From positions 13,268,001-13,332,000 of the forward strand of contig NC_059502.1 of the NCBI RefSeq assembly GCF_914767665.1: a stretch of 64,000 nt of DNA, given 5' to 3'. The stretch is from Harmonia axyridis (lineage: Eukaryota; Arthropoda; Insecta; Coleoptera; Coccinellidae). Under the pieces are notes generated by a model. The model saw only the letters and a program-made list of their open reading frames with translations, was not told the origin of the DNA and ran no database searches. Position 1 is the stretch's first letter. Each line of letters begins with the position of its first letter. A program made the translations under genes and the position numbers. Positions 23,456 to 34,967 of this stretch are shown here, piece by piece.

Positions 23456-23807
23456 TATGATATTACTTACGATTAAATACCTACCATCCTGTCGTTTTCT
23501 CTTTTGTTGTATGGTTTTGTTGAAATGTTCGCATCTTTGTGGAAAGTGAAACTGAAGATGTTGTATTTCAGATGGAGGCATTAAAAATGGGATGTATTTA
23601 TCACATTTTGTTGGAAATTACTACAATTCAGCTGTAATATAATCTCAGATGATTTGGTGATTCGTGTTTGACTATCTACTTTTATTATAATGCAACGTAA
23701 TTTCCATAATTTTCAATTATTTATATTCAAATTTAATCGGGAATCACTCAAAAAAATATATTTCATTCAATATAATATACATTCATAATGATATAGTACA
23801 AGTGTGG

Positions 23808-24645
23808 AATGGACTAGTTTAGTGATGTTGTTAATATTATATTTGACACGATAGAATTAAAATATAGAGCAAAACTGATAAACCAGTGAAAAAATTTTGA
23901 AAATCCATCAATAAATGACTGAGAAATAGATTATTTAAATTTACCTATTTTAGCGCGGAACGTCTTTGGTCTGTGACGTCACGGCACTTACCTGTGATCG
24001 CTACACCATAAATTACGTTTAAATACTTAGCCGCGCCAAGGCTCTCGCGCCGTTTGTAGTTGTACAGTGTAGTTTTAACTCGAGTTTTGTTTTTATGTCA
24101 CCATAATGGAAGGATAAAGTGACAATTGGCCTAAAATAGATATATTCGCAGTGATGGAGTTTTTTTCTTCAAATCCATATTATGTCAGTGCAGAAATAAA
24201 AGGAGTTAAACTTTTCAAGTAAGTATCTACTTTTGAGTTTGCTTCATCATGGTTCAACTTATAACGATGATTTATTTAAAAAACGTTTCATAAACAGTTT
24301 GTAGTTGAGTACTGGTTGTTGAAGTCTATCAATGGCAAAACATATTTAAGTAATTTATATGTATCTATATAGTAAGTTATTTCAGCCATCGTGTAACGAA
24401 CAAAACACGAACGGCACAAGTGATTGTACACCAATGAATTCGTAAGAACTCTGCCAATACCAGTCGTCTAGTGTGTGACGTCACGACACTTACACATACT
24501 ATGAAATTATTCTTCCAAGCGCAACTTCAAAGTCCCATAACTTTTTCATTTCTAGAGATATTTCAATGATTCTTCCACATTTTTGTTTCATTTTACTTAA
24601 ATTTTCAGAATTAATCCTTAACAAAAAAACGAAAACTACTCCATT
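23808..24645 (+). mobile_element. 838-bp element inserted in MITE A
   Basis: Its position is fixed by the split MITE A. The ends are short inverted repeats, AATGGACTAGTTT against AATGGAGTAGTTTT. It carries two direct copies of TGTGACGTCACGRCACTTAC (near 23968 and 24476) and one exon-like frame at 24118-24218. The target duplication was not resolved. Superfamily unknown; probably a deletion derivative of a larger element. Confidence 0.55.
24118..24218 (+). pseudogene. 5' exon-like frame in the inserted element
   Basis: An open frame reads DNWPKIDIFAVMEFFSSNPY then YVSAEIKGVKLFK and ends at a consensus donor (AA|GTAAGT at 24219). An upstream ATGGAAGGA is separated by a TAA, consistent with a one-base deletion. 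The pattern resembles the N-terminus of transposon-associated arthropod proteins (some with YqaJ-type exonuclease domains), but that link is a memory-based guess. No second exon is visible inside the element. Confidence 0.4.
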
Positions 24646-24738
24646 GACAATATATCACAATCCGACAATGCAATCTAACCATGTTGGGGACATGTAAAAA
24701 TTGCGTATACTTCCTCTATCTATGTTCATTTCTCTATG

Positions 24739-26439
24739 GGTGTCCCAAATTCGTTTTCTAGTTAGCGGATCTCAGAATCCCTTCAGGCTAGAATAAAATG
24801 AATGGTACATTTTTGGGCACGATTTTTCAGCAAATTAATTTGTGAAAATCGCAATCTCATAAATTCAACTGTTTTTAAGCCTTGAGGGAAAATTGGAAAA
24901 TGGCGTGAAATGAAAAGTTCTCATAAGTTCTTTATTACTGGTGCTATGAACATAGAACAAAATATCCTACAGGCACTTTTTTCAAAGATTCCATTGCTTC
25001 AATCATCAAGAAATAAAATCCCAAATATTGTATTTTCACACTTAATAAGCAGTTTATCGACATACGACTTATTTGTCAATTGCATGTTTATTTACGAACA
25101 TTTTTTTGATAACCCTTGTATATCCTCAACTTGTTAACAACTGTTATTCATAAAATTCTAAAATGTATATTCTCCGATTCATATTTTCGGAAGATTATCA
25201 TTACTATTTTGATTTATACTTTTCGTTATACCCTGGGATAAAATATTTCCTTAAATCATCACGATTTTTCCATAATTAGAGCCACAGAGCAAGAATTTAA
25301 TGTAGCAAGACCCAAATTGAATATGAACCCACAATTAACTAGCGATAAATTTTCCTTGTGACTTCCCGTCTTCTAAACTTTCTTTAACGATTTAGGAAGG
25401 TAACGAACCAAGACAGATATATTACCAAAAATTATAGTCCTATAAATAGGATAACTGGTGGATTATTGTACCACCCAAATAGATTTTCATATTTTGATGT
25501 TCTTAATTAGAGCATATACATGGCACTAATTGAATTACACCATGAAATTTTAAACGCACACATAAAGCCTGCATAAAAATGTTAATTACAGACATTTATA
25601 ACTGAGCGGCTGTAATCATCAATGTAAGAAATCAACCAAATGAATCAACATCAAATTGTTTGGGTAATCGATACGTTTTTTAGTACTCTTGGAAACCCAC
25701 TCAATATGGACTATCTTTAGTACGCTGATAAAATTTATTTCTGAGTGTGCCTTTTAACGTTTTTGATATCCAGATAATTTTATTGATATTGTTGATTACG
25801 TATGTTGAATAATAATATTTTGGGATTTCTGACGGTATCACCTTATCGGAAGATCCATTATGAACAGATGATTTTTGATTTTTCATTTTTGAATTTCTAA
25901 ACAATTGTCATTTTGGAATGTATGATTCCAAAAAAAAAACATTTTGTACGATACAGCTTTCTGGAATACTGGTCTCTCAATTCATTTTGAATAGAAGCAT
26001 TTTTTAAAATATTAAAAAAAAATTAATTCCCTGATCGTGATATTCTTCTTCCATTCTCAACAAATCTGTTGAAATAACTCTGTTGTTACAACCAGGTACT
26101 AAAAAATGATTGATGCCATCAACAATACAATCACAAATCCCAATCATCACATTATCTCAGCACCATACAAAAATGACATATTGATGATCATAAGTCATTA
26201 TCCGAAATCACAGCAATGGTGATCTGATTACAATATTTTCCGTTGCCAGGCACTCTATAATAAGCAACCACAAGGTATAATTCTCCCGCAGTAGATGACA
26301 TTGGATGAAATTGGAAAAAAGACTACCTAGTCCAAAACTGGCCAGAGAATATCGCGCATCTATCTTTGTTTCACTGCGTTCACGCTCAACCAAACCGATT
26401 CAACACCCACAGACTCTGACAAGCATTGGTTTATTTCAT
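24739..26439. other. No recognised feature
   Basis: AT-rich DNA. Frames at 24910-25137, 25701-25904 and 26208-26514 show no domain or splice support. Confidence 0.5.
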
Positions 26440-26730
26440 AGAGTGATGAACATAGATATAGGAAGTATACGTAATTTTTACATGTCCCAATATGGTTACG
26501 TTGTCGGATTGTGATATATTTTCCCTAATTGTCGATTTTATAATAAGCAGAATATTTATTATTTTCTGTATCTACCTGCTGAAATTCAAGGTTTGGCAAC
26601 TTTTGCTCTCCTAGTTTCATCGGTGAATTGAGTGTAATATCGTATCACTGATATGTTTTCATTTCTACGCGATTCTTGTCAAATTTGATAGTTCATGTTG
26701 GAGACGAAATTTGCTCACTGAAAATGAATA
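26440..26730 (+). mobile_element. MITE A, copy 3 (internally deleted)
   Basis: Starts at the AGAGTGATGAACATAGATA terminus and skips from TGTGATATATTTTCC straight to the TCGATTTTATAATAAGCAG part. It later skips to TCATGTTGGAGACGAAATTT and ends before the second TIR. Confidence 0.7.
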
Positions 26731-27534
26731 TGAAACGTATTACAAATGCTTAAAATTTGAAGATTGATTACAAAGAAATAAAGTAATGTTGCTTCAAAAT
26801 ATCTGTAACTTTTCTAATATACACACATGGAATATAATTCGAACAAAGACAATCAAACAACAACAAAGACGATAAAATCTAGCTTATTCAGAGGATTTTC
26901 GATCAGAAAAAAAAACCAAAACAAAATATCAGGTCATGACCGAGACGGTCGATCTTGGAGTGTGTGCTGGACCTGATAAGTCTGTAAACTTTCAATTTAC
27001 AATTCTTTCACGCTTTAAACGACGCGATATATCAATGTTAACACATTAACAACGGATGTACAAACTGTATGGGTGGTATCATAACAGCGGAAAGTGTCGA
27101 GGAGCAAACAACAATGTCGAAATTCTTTATCCTTAAAGGCGTACTATCATTACCATGCAGTCTTACGCAATTGAGCAACATGAATTATGATTTGGGAGGC
27201 GATAATGATTCTAATGAGCAAACATCTCAATTGTTATCTCTACGGAGAGAATTTATGTATGTCCCTTCAAAAAATCTACAGGAAATTTCTACGTATCAGT
27301 GGTTGTGTCAGTAGCGTAGTGTTCAGGGTTTGATACGTTCTTGATTGAAAATAGAAAGACAATAGATATTGAAAACTCTGCATCAAACATCAGAGTATAA
27401 TAATATAACCTGAAAGAAATTTTTGGACTATGTAATTACGATGTCTAATTTTCGAATTTTGGTATCCGAAACGGTCTACTGATGACTGAATTCGTGGTTG
27501 AATTCAGTTCTATAGTTTTGTTCCTCCGTAACAT
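26731..27534. other. No recognised gene
   Basis: An 81-codon + frame at 27069-27314 resembles nothing known to me and has no clear splice sites. Confidence 0.4.
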
Positions 27535-28018
27535 AGAGTAATAAACATGGATAGAGGAAGTACACGAAATTTTTATATGTCCCCAACATCACAAACCTTG
27601 TAGGATTGTGATTTATTTTCACATCCACAATTTTACTATTTAGTTATGAATGTGTATTATATTGAATGTAATATATTTCTTTGAGTGTTTCCCGATTAAA
27701 TATGCAAATTTGAATATTTGGAATCCGATTTTTTTCCTAATTATCGAATTCATAATATGCAGAATATTTATTATTTTCTGTATCTACCTGCTGAATTCCA
27801 AGGTTTAGCAACTTTTGCTCTCCTAGTGTCATCGGTTGTTTCACGTCGTTTGGCGCTCTTGAAGTTTGTTTTCTGAATTTCTGATATATTGAGGTATTTA
27901 TTTCAATATATTTTGAGTGGATATGAAACGTTGATTCACTATGGGACATAAGAAGTGCGTTCTTTGTGGAGAAACTCGCGAATTGAGTGAAATATCGTAT
28001 CACTGATATGTTATCATG
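27535..28018 (+). mobile_element. MITE A, copy 4 (right end lost)
   Basis: Left TIR and most of the body are present. Similarity ends just after CACTGATATGTTATCAT. Its complement holds the longest MITE A frame (100 codons, 27737-28039), partly conserved in other copies but not transposase-like. Confidence 0.75.
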
Positions 28019-28852
28019 TTCTCTTTCTTGTACCCCCAATTTAGCAACATCCTGTATGAATAACTATTCTAAATAGAGACATATCATAAGTCTTTAGTTT
28101 TTATTTTTGTAATAGTCTCCCTATGCATCTCCAAGACGTAAAGAACAAAATTAGTGTCGATCAATGTACTCGATTAGAATCTTCGTCCCAGAAAGTAATA
28201 CCCGATTTCACCCCAGCATAATAAACGTCTGAAAACGTAAGGAGAATTCTATTTTCGCATAACTCTGCGTTCCGCTAATATTCAAGCAAGATTAGCAAAT
28301 TACCCCAGGCATCTGGTCTGCTTTACCAACATACCGAAGCGTCATTAGTCATTATATTTCATACCAGGCCATAATGCCTCCAAGATACAACACCATCACG
28401 ACCAAGCCCAGAAACTCAGGCAACTATTGTTGAGTGTCATTCTCAAGAGGCATCATCGCCACATCTGACCGTGTCGGATCATTACACCCGGTAAGTATTG
28501 GGGATTAAACTTCCAGTGATGGATGCTCGATACTTCGTTTGGAATTGATCTTACTACCTCCATTGGAGGTTCAGACTCAAGGTACTTAGATATCAATTTA
28601 ATAAAATACGTTGTGATTTTCACATCGAAGTTTTCGAAATTGAATACACGTATTTAAATATGTAAAACTAATGAAATAGTTATGCAAATCTAGTTGAAAC
28701 TGTGTTTGCACTTGTAGAATATCAATGTCAAGCTTGGTGTAAAATTTCGATATCCTACATAAGCAACTAATTGCTTGAGCGCAGATTTAAATAAACATTT
28801 TTTCTTGATTCATGTTTGGTTTCATGGCTGTTCATTTAGTTTTTGTTACTCT
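28019..28852. other. No recognised feature
   Basis: Mixed-composition DNA without long frames or repeat boundaries. Confidence 0.5.
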
Positions 28853-28952
28853 TCGTCTTGACTTGAACTTGAGTTGATTTCAAGTCAAGCTCAAGCTACT
28901 TGTCTTGAGGAGGAATCAAGTAGTTTGAATATCAAGCCAAGCCCTAATCTTT
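28853..28952. repeat. hAT terminal fragment
   Basis: CTTGA-rich hAT ends from both sides fused with the centre deleted: TTGATTTCAAGTCAAGCTCA then GAATATCAAGCCAAGCCCTA. Only about 100 bp remain. Confidence 0.65.
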
Positions 28953-28974
28953 ATTGTATTCATTCGGAAAAAAA

Positions 28975-29803
28975 TTGATTATTGGTTAAAAGAAAATTCG
29001 TCTTACGAGATTTGCCTTTTATGTTTCGGCATTTGGCAACCCTGATGACTAAACGTCAAAAGCGACTTTACCTTCGTGAAGAATGACATTTTTCATAGCA
29101 TTTCGTCTGCAGTGACTTGAAAACTTCATACCGGAAATGGAATGGACTCCTAAACACTTTCTTGTAAAATTTTATAACTTTTCACGTGGTTTAACTCAAA
29201 AGCAACTCAATTCGACTTATGTGGACAAAGCACCAACCAAAACCACTGTTTATCGCTGGTATATTGAGTTCAATCGTGGTTGCCGTTTTCTCAAGGACGA
29301 ATTTCTTGAAGGTCGTCCAACCAACATCAGTTATTGTGCCAGTAAACATCGATGATGTGGCTAAACTGATAATGTAAGATCGTCATGTAACATACCGGGA
29401 GATAGAGGCACGTTTGCACATTAGTTCAACCAGTATAAATTCCATTTCACATGAACATTTAGTCGTTCAAAAATTTCGGTCCTTCAGAAGGCATTTCTAA
29501 GAATGTGGCTGGTGAAGAATCTTGGATAATGCTTATGAAGCAAAAAACTAAACAGCAATCGACTGTATGGCTCTTCCATGATTAACTGAGTTGAACAAAA
29601 GTTGTTGGTACCAAAAACACTTCGAAGCTAATGATCGCCTGATTCTTCCCAATAACTAGAATGTATTCTACCATTAGAGCAACGACCATTTGTTCATCTG
29701 AATTAAAATAAATAAAAATTACATGCGCACAAGACTCCTGAATAACATCTTGACAACTTGAGCTCTCACACTTCGACTCGAACAAAGGAAAATAACAATG
29801 CTG
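28975..29803 (+). pseudogene. Decayed mariner transposase (DD34D type)
   Basis: From ATG at 29137 the first frame includes RGLTQKQ and APTKTTVYRWYIEFNRG, the N-terminal helix-turn-helix region of a mariner transposase. Beyond 29355 other frames carry DRHVTYREIEARLHIS, then SWIMLMKQKTKQQSTVW (near the first catalytic Asp), then DNLSSHTSTRTKE (second catalytic block). Many stops and frameshifts separate them. The third Asp block was not found; the sequence runs into the 133-bp tandem array. The 5' limit is approximate. Confidence 0.7.
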
Positions 29804-30259
29804 AAAGATGTGTTCTGCCAGAACGTATTTATCGACGAGATTTCCACATATTTCTTCAATCTGAAGAGAATTTAAAAAACCCAAAACAGAACCCTTCGGA
29901 ACCCCATTTCCCATATTATCGAAAATAACATTGATGAAAGAGTTGTTCTGAAAGAAAATATTTATCTACGAGATTTTCACACATTTCTTTAATCTAAAGA
30001 GAATTTTAAAAACCCAAAACAGAACCCTTCGGAACCCCATTTCCCATATTATCGAGAATAACATTGCTGATAGAGTTGTTCTGAAAGAAAATATTTATCT
30101 ACGAGATTTTCACACATTTCTTCAATCTTAAGAGAATTTCAAAAAACCCAAAACAGAACCCTTCGGAACCCCATTTCCTATATTATCGAAAATAACATTG
30201 CCGAAAGAGTTGTTCTTTCAAGAACATATTTAACGACGAGATTTTCACACATTTCTTCG
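29804..30259. repeat. Minisatellite, 133-134 bp unit, about 3.4 copies
   Basis: The word ACCCTTCGGAACCCCATTTC recurs at 29891, 30024 and 30158, and the TTATCGACGAGATTT-type segment four times. Units are about 90-95% identical, so it amplified fairly recently. On the - strand each full unit encodes GNGVPKGSVLGF, like the GVPQGSVLGPLL motif of LINE reverse transcriptases, but the period is not a multiple of three, so frames shift between units. Confidence 0.8.
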
Positions 30260-30680
30260 AGTGGTACGCAGCATCTCCTCAAGCCAGAGATACGTAGGGA
30301 TTCCTCAGAGCCTGCTATCGGTTCTCGGTCTCTCCTGGTCCGAAATTAATTTACACAACCAGTTCTCTAGAGCGAAGCAGCGTCAGGCTCTTTGTTTTAA
30401 GTTGGGCCGTGTTTTGTTCTCTTCGGATTAAAACGGCTCTTGTTTATTATTTCCCCAAAGGACCGCCCAAGTAACGGATGCTGCTTAGTTCCGTTTGGGG
30501 CACAATATTTCACTGGCTGATTGGAGCTCCCATCCACGTGGTGGCGTCTCTTTCTGTTGTGCGGGTGGTACATCGCTTCGTTTCGGATACTCGCTTTCTT
30601 GGCTGAGATGGCGCGCGGTTGCCACGTCTGCGGGTTTTCCGGGGAACGGAATACTCGAAAGACGAATTCGGGTGGTTCAT
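30260..30680. other. GC-richer stretch, nothing recognised
   Basis: Contains a 77-codon + frame (30495-30728) that runs into MITE A. The unusually GC-rich composition could mark an eroded element or a regulatory segment. Confidence 0.35.
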
Positions 30681-31694
30681 AGAGTAATGAACATGGATAG
30701 AGGGGGTATTTTACATGTTGGATTGTGACATATTTTCAAATCCACAATTCTACTATATCGTTATGAATGTATATTATAATGGAAGAAATATATTTATTTG
30801 AGTGATTCCCGATTAAATATGCAAATTCGAATATTTGGAAGCCGATATTTTTTCTAAACGTCGAATTCATAATGAGCAGAATATTTATTATTTTCTGTAT
30901 CTACCTGCTGAAATCCAAGATTTGGCAACTATTGCTCTCCTAGTGTCATCTGTTGTTTCAAGTCGTTTAGCGCTCTTGAAGTTTGTTTACTGAATTTCTG
31001 ATATATTTAGGTATTTATTTCAACATATTTCGAGTTAATATGAAACGTTTATTCACTATGTGACATAAGAAGAGCGTTCTTTGTGCAGAAACTCGAGAAT
31101 TGAGTGAAATATCGTATCACTGATATGTTCCCATTTCCGCGCGTTTTATGTCAAATTTGATAGTTCATGTTGGGGACAAAATACGCTCTATTAGTGATGA
31201 CGTCACACACCTCCATTTTAGTTCTCCTGTCAGTGTTAGGAATCCAAACAAACAATTTGTCATTCAAATTAGTACGTTGTCGTTGAAGAAATTTTCTTAT
31301 TTTGATAAATAAGATTATTTAAGAAAATATTTTACTATTAATTGATATACAGAAGGAACGAGATTAATGCCAGTAAGTTCGAACTTGAAGTTCAACTAAT
31401 ATACACGGCTTTTTACGAAATCTGGGGAATGATACAGGATTCAAACTTACTGGTATTAACCTCGTTGCTTCTGTCTATCGATTAATACTGAAATCGTTCC
31501 TCAAATACTCTTATTTATGAAAATAAGCCAATTCCTTCAACGACACCGTACTAATTTGAATGACATTTTATTCGTTTGGATTCCGAACACTGACAGGAGA
31601 ACCAAAAATGGCGGTGTGTGATATCACACCAATAGAGCGTATTTGCTTACTCAAATTGACATATATGCTCTCTCTATCTATGTTTATTACTCTG
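30681..31694 (+). mobile_element. MITE A, copy 5, interrupted by MITE B
   Basis: Family A sequence runs 30681-31183 and resumes 31640-31694 to its right TIR (CTCTATCTATGTTTATTACT). The gap is exactly MITE B copy 2. The left end is internally shortened (GGGGGTATTTTACATGTTGG). Confidence 0.8.
31184..31639. mobile_element. MITE B, copy 2, nested in MITE A
   Basis: 456 bp, same TIRs and orientation as copy 1, flanked by TA on both sides (31182-31183 and 31640-31641). One TIR's CRE-like octamer is intact; the other is mutated (TGATATCA). Its position inside MITE A shows B was still moving after A had inserted. Confidence 0.8.
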
Positions 31695-32799
31695 AGACAT
31701 ACATTAGCATTGTATTCTTCCTCTATATCAACAGTAAAGATAATATTGCTAATTACTCTGATTAAGCGTCGACTGACCTCTAAGCACTAGGAAAACCTCC
31801 AAAATTGGACTCAAACCGAATTCCGAACGAAAATCGTCCCGGTTTCCCGTAAAATTTGGCAGAAGCGGCAACAGGGCGCTCCGCAGGCGCAACACGTCCC
31901 CGTCCAGTCCTGTTATACTAAGCAGCTCGAAAACATCAGCCGACATCGGCATAACTCATCAGCCGGTCAATCTGACTAATCAACACAGACTGGTGATTAT
32001 CGTAGTTCTCTGCTCCTGCTCACCACTGAATATTATCGTCTGAGGAGTTGGTTACAACTTGGCACTTTCATAGTTGTATTCAGGGAATTATTCTGGTTTA
32101 ACGACCCGTTTTTCTGTTTACCATTTGGTCCAGTTGAGGCAGATTTCATGACGTTAGAAATTGTCGGGTTTTTTGTGTTTGGAGGAGATGGTCAGCGAAA
32201 TTCTTCTGTGGTTTGCAGTCGCATAGAATGATGTTAACTTTCTAATGAGTCACTATGTTGCCAAAGTTCCTGGATGAATGTCTTGGCAGAATTGACTTTA
32301 TAACATGCTGAATATTCATGTGATGATGCGTTTCCTGAATATTTTTCGAGTTACTAAAAAATCTGGAATCATCTTCGTGTGAAATCATTGCAACCACAGC
32401 TGCAAACCGCACAAACAATAATAAATGGCGCCCGAATGGATGTAGAATACTGAAACGAAGTTATCTATCAGAAGATAAGAGGTTAACATAACGTAAAAAC
32501 CTCATGATAAACACTTTTTTATGTGGAAATTATTCATATCATTTTCCAAATTGGCTTTTCATTGGAACGAGTGATTTTGGACGAGGTTAGAATACAAGAT
32601 CAACATTGTACTCAGAATTGCACGTGTGAAGTAATGGGAAATTACAGCTATTGTATTTTTGAATCGATTTATCCTGGGTTTTATTCGTATTCTCTGCAAG
32701 AAAAGTCGAATCAGAGAAAAAAGTTAAACTAGAATCTCCCTTTTTGTGGTTTACCTATGTAGGAATTATTAGTGTACACTTGACATGAAATGAAATATA
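31695..32799. other. No recognised feature
   Basis: 31770-32050 is GC-richer with a 67-codon - frame, not recognised. The rest is AT-rich. Confidence 0.45.
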
Positions 32800-33918
32800 A
32801 GGTGTGTGAATAAGTCTTTCCCGTTTTTTTTTCAAATTTTGAGCCTTTATTGTGAAAAAATGGTAACAAATGAATTATTGAAAGTATTGGCCATCGCTAG
32901 CTACAACTTTTCCCCATCTTTCTGGCAACATACGAATCCCGTTGCGAAAAAATTCGACCGGTTTGGCCTCTATCCAGTCATCCACCCATTTTTTGGCTTC
33001 CTCGTAGGAATGGAAGTGCTGGTCAGCCAGGCCATGCGTCATCGATCTGAAGAGATGGTAATCAGACGGAGCAATGTCTGGACTATACGGCGGGTGGGGT
33101 AGGACTTCCCATTTGAGCGTTTCTAAGTATGTTTTCACCGGCTGTGCAACATGTGGGCGAGCATTGTCATGTTGCAAAATAACTTTGTCGTGCCTGTCGG
33201 AGTATTGTGGCCGTTTTTCTCGCAGTGCGCGGCTCAAACGCATCAATTGTCGTCGATAGACCTCGCCTGTGATCCTTTCATTCGGTTTCAGAAGCTCATA
33301 GTAAACCACACCTAGCTGGTCCCACCATATACAGAGCATGAGCTTGGCGCCATGAATATTTGGCTTGGCCGTCGATGATGATGCATGGCCGGGTAGTCCC
33401 CATGATTTTCTTCGCTTCGGATTATCGTAACGGATCCACTTTTCATCGCCAGTCACGATACGATGCAGAAAACCCTTTCTTTTATGTCGCTGAAGCAGCT
33501 GTTCGCAAGTGAAAAAACGCCGTTCGACGTCTCTCAGCTTCAGTTCGTACGGCATCCAATTTCCTTGCTTTTGGATCATTTCCATGGCTTTCAAACGCTT
33601 GGAAATGGTTGTTCGGTCAACTCCCAATGCTTCAGCAAGTTCTTCTTGCGTTTGACACGAATCTTCATCAAGTAAAGTCGCCAATTCTTGATCTTCAAAG
33701 ATTTGCGGCCGCCCGGAACGCTCCTTGTCTTCCACGTCGAAATCGCCACTTTTGAAGCGTCGAAACCATCCGCGAACACTTGAATCATCGACACAACCTT
33801 CTCCATAAGCTTCCTGAAGCAACCGATGCGCCTCGGCAGCAGATTTCTTCAAATTGAACCAATAAAGTGAAACTTCCCGCAAATGACGTCGACTCGGCTC
33901 AAATTTCGACATTTTCAC
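32800..33918 (-). mobile_element. Mos1-type mariner, 3' end present
   Basis: The 3' terminus is AGGTGTGTGAATAAGTCTTT next to TA (32798-32799). No inverted partner (for example ATTCACACACC) is found within several hundred bases beyond the start codon, so the 5' TIR appears lost or replaced right upstream of the gene. Confidence 0.7.
32875..33918 (-). CDS. Mariner transposase, full length (mauritiana type)
   Basis: A 347-codon frame without stops; Mos1-type transposases are about 345 residues. It cuts and pastes its element in the nucleus, binding the TIRs as a dimer. Residues 10-70 form the first helix-turn-helix region, ending DVEDKERSGRP. A second helix-turn-helix follows at about 88-115, then the linker WMPYEL (121-126). 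The catalytic triad is intact: D158 (VTGDEKW), D251 (HDNARPH) and D286 in YSPDIAPSDYHLF, with 34 residues between the last two (DD34D). The C-terminus LPERWGKVVASDGQYFQ matches the family end. The Met at residue 3 may be the real start. No key residue is missing, so the enzyme could be active, but with the 5' TIR absent this copy could act only in trans. Confidence 0.93.
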   Translation of the reverse strand: MKMSKFEPSRRHLREVSLYWFNLKKSAAEAHRLLQEAYGEGCVDDSSVRGWFRRFKSGDFDVEDKERSGRPQIFEDQELATLLDEDSCQTQEELAEALGVDRTTISKRLKAMEMIQKQGNWMPYELKLRDVERRFFTCEQLLQRHKRKGFLHRIVTGDEKWIRYDNPKRRKSWGLPGHASSSTAKPNIHGAKLMLCIWWDQLGVVYYELLKPNERITGEVYRRQLMRLSRALREKRPQYSDRHDKVILQHDNARPHVAQPVKTYLETLKWEVLPHPPYSPDIAPSDYHLFRSMTHGLADQHFHSYEEAKKWVDDWIEAKPVEFFRNGIRMLPERWGKVVASDGQYFQ

Positions 33919-34880
33919 TGATCTGGTCGACTAAGAAGATCTATGTCTATGGTGTAGGTAGATCAACTAAATCGACTATGTAAATCTACCAACAAAGTGT
34001 TACTACTATTTTATTCAAAATAGATAAATAATGCCATATTTCACTATGTCGTTGAGCTCTTTATTCCATCAAATAATTTTCCATTGTTGAGAATTTTGCA
34101 GAGAAATCCTCTCCTTTGGTTTTAAGGAATTCTTGATTTTCTAATTTATTTATTCGGAATTCTTTTCTATTCCTCCGTTCTCAAGTCTAGCGAAATGCAT
34201 CTGGGTCATTTCTTCCTCTTTCTCACGTCTTGTTAAGATGTGATTTGTGGTCCTACAGCTCCTGCTGCCACCTCTTGCAAACCCTTTGATCTCGACCGCC
34301 TTTTTGTTTTGCAAATCACCGATCGGCAAAAACCGGGAAATATCGAAAATATTTTTTTTCGAGCCATATAAATCTGCGGAACTGATGGGTTTCCGAGAGG
34401 TGAAAAAAGTACCATTTAATTTATTTGCTAGTTAACTGTAATAAATGGTTATTTTATGGTAATGCGAACCCATTCGTATTGTTTTTTTCGAGCATTTCTG
34501 GTCTTCGTATTTATTATTCGTATAGCAGTTTAATTGGTTGTATCATCAAGTGGCTTTGAGAAAAGTTGTACATCTTGATTCGTTACTCGAGCTGTAATCG
34601 CCCAACCGTTTGGATAAATTATGAAAATATGAGATAATCATCGTGCTTGAACGTACCGTGAAATATTTTGACCGATGGGTTATAAATGAGGCAGCTTAAT
34701 TTCATGTGTGTTCTTCGTTGTCACGCATCATCGTTTAGTCAATATTTTTTTTTTATTCAAGATTTGTGACAATTTTTTCTGGAAACAATTTCGGATAGAT
34801 TTTAGGACTCATTTAATGTGTTCTTTTTTTAAATACTATTCAACTTAATTTGAATTTCCGAAATAAAGAATAAATTACAT
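33919..34880. other. No recognised feature
   Basis: Just upstream of the transposase is a short palindrome-like pair (GGTAGAT and ATCTACC, 33957-33995) but no mariner TIR. The rest is AT-rich. Confidence 0.45.
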
Positions 34881-34967
34881 ATAACTAATTTACAATTTTT
34901 TTTCAGGTAAGTTGACATTGCTAGCCTTAGGACACCAGTAAAATAAGTACCTATTTGAAGTAAGTAG
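34881..34967 (+). promoter_or_regulatory. Candidate recursive splice site 1
   Basis: A branch-point-like ATAACTAATT (34881-34890) is followed by a pyrimidine tract and CAG, and immediately by the consensus 5' splice site GTAAGT (junction 34906/34907). A second donor, GTAAGTAG, lies at 34960, bounding a 53-nt exon (34907-34959). This is the architecture of ratchet points and RS-exons known from long introns of flies and vertebrates. It is 30.0 kb from the 4877 exon. Confidence 0.65.

Larger units (their letters stand above)
23728..24738 (-). mobile_element. MITE A copy 2, truncated and interrupted
   Basis: 23728-23807 (ATTTAATCGGGAATCACTCA onward) and 24646-24738 (ATATATCACAATCCGACAAT to the TIR) are adjacent parts of MITE A, separated by another element of about 838 bp. 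The other half of the MITE is missing. Confidence 0.7.

Noticed and set aside
23246..23581. 111- and 90-codon frames over the 23.3-kb palindrome
   Set aside because: They are mirror readings of the two palindrome arms and show no protein similarity.
23995..24010. CAGGTAAGT on the - strand as another recursive splice site
   Set aside because: No pyrimidine tract precedes it and it lies within the 838-bp mobile element.
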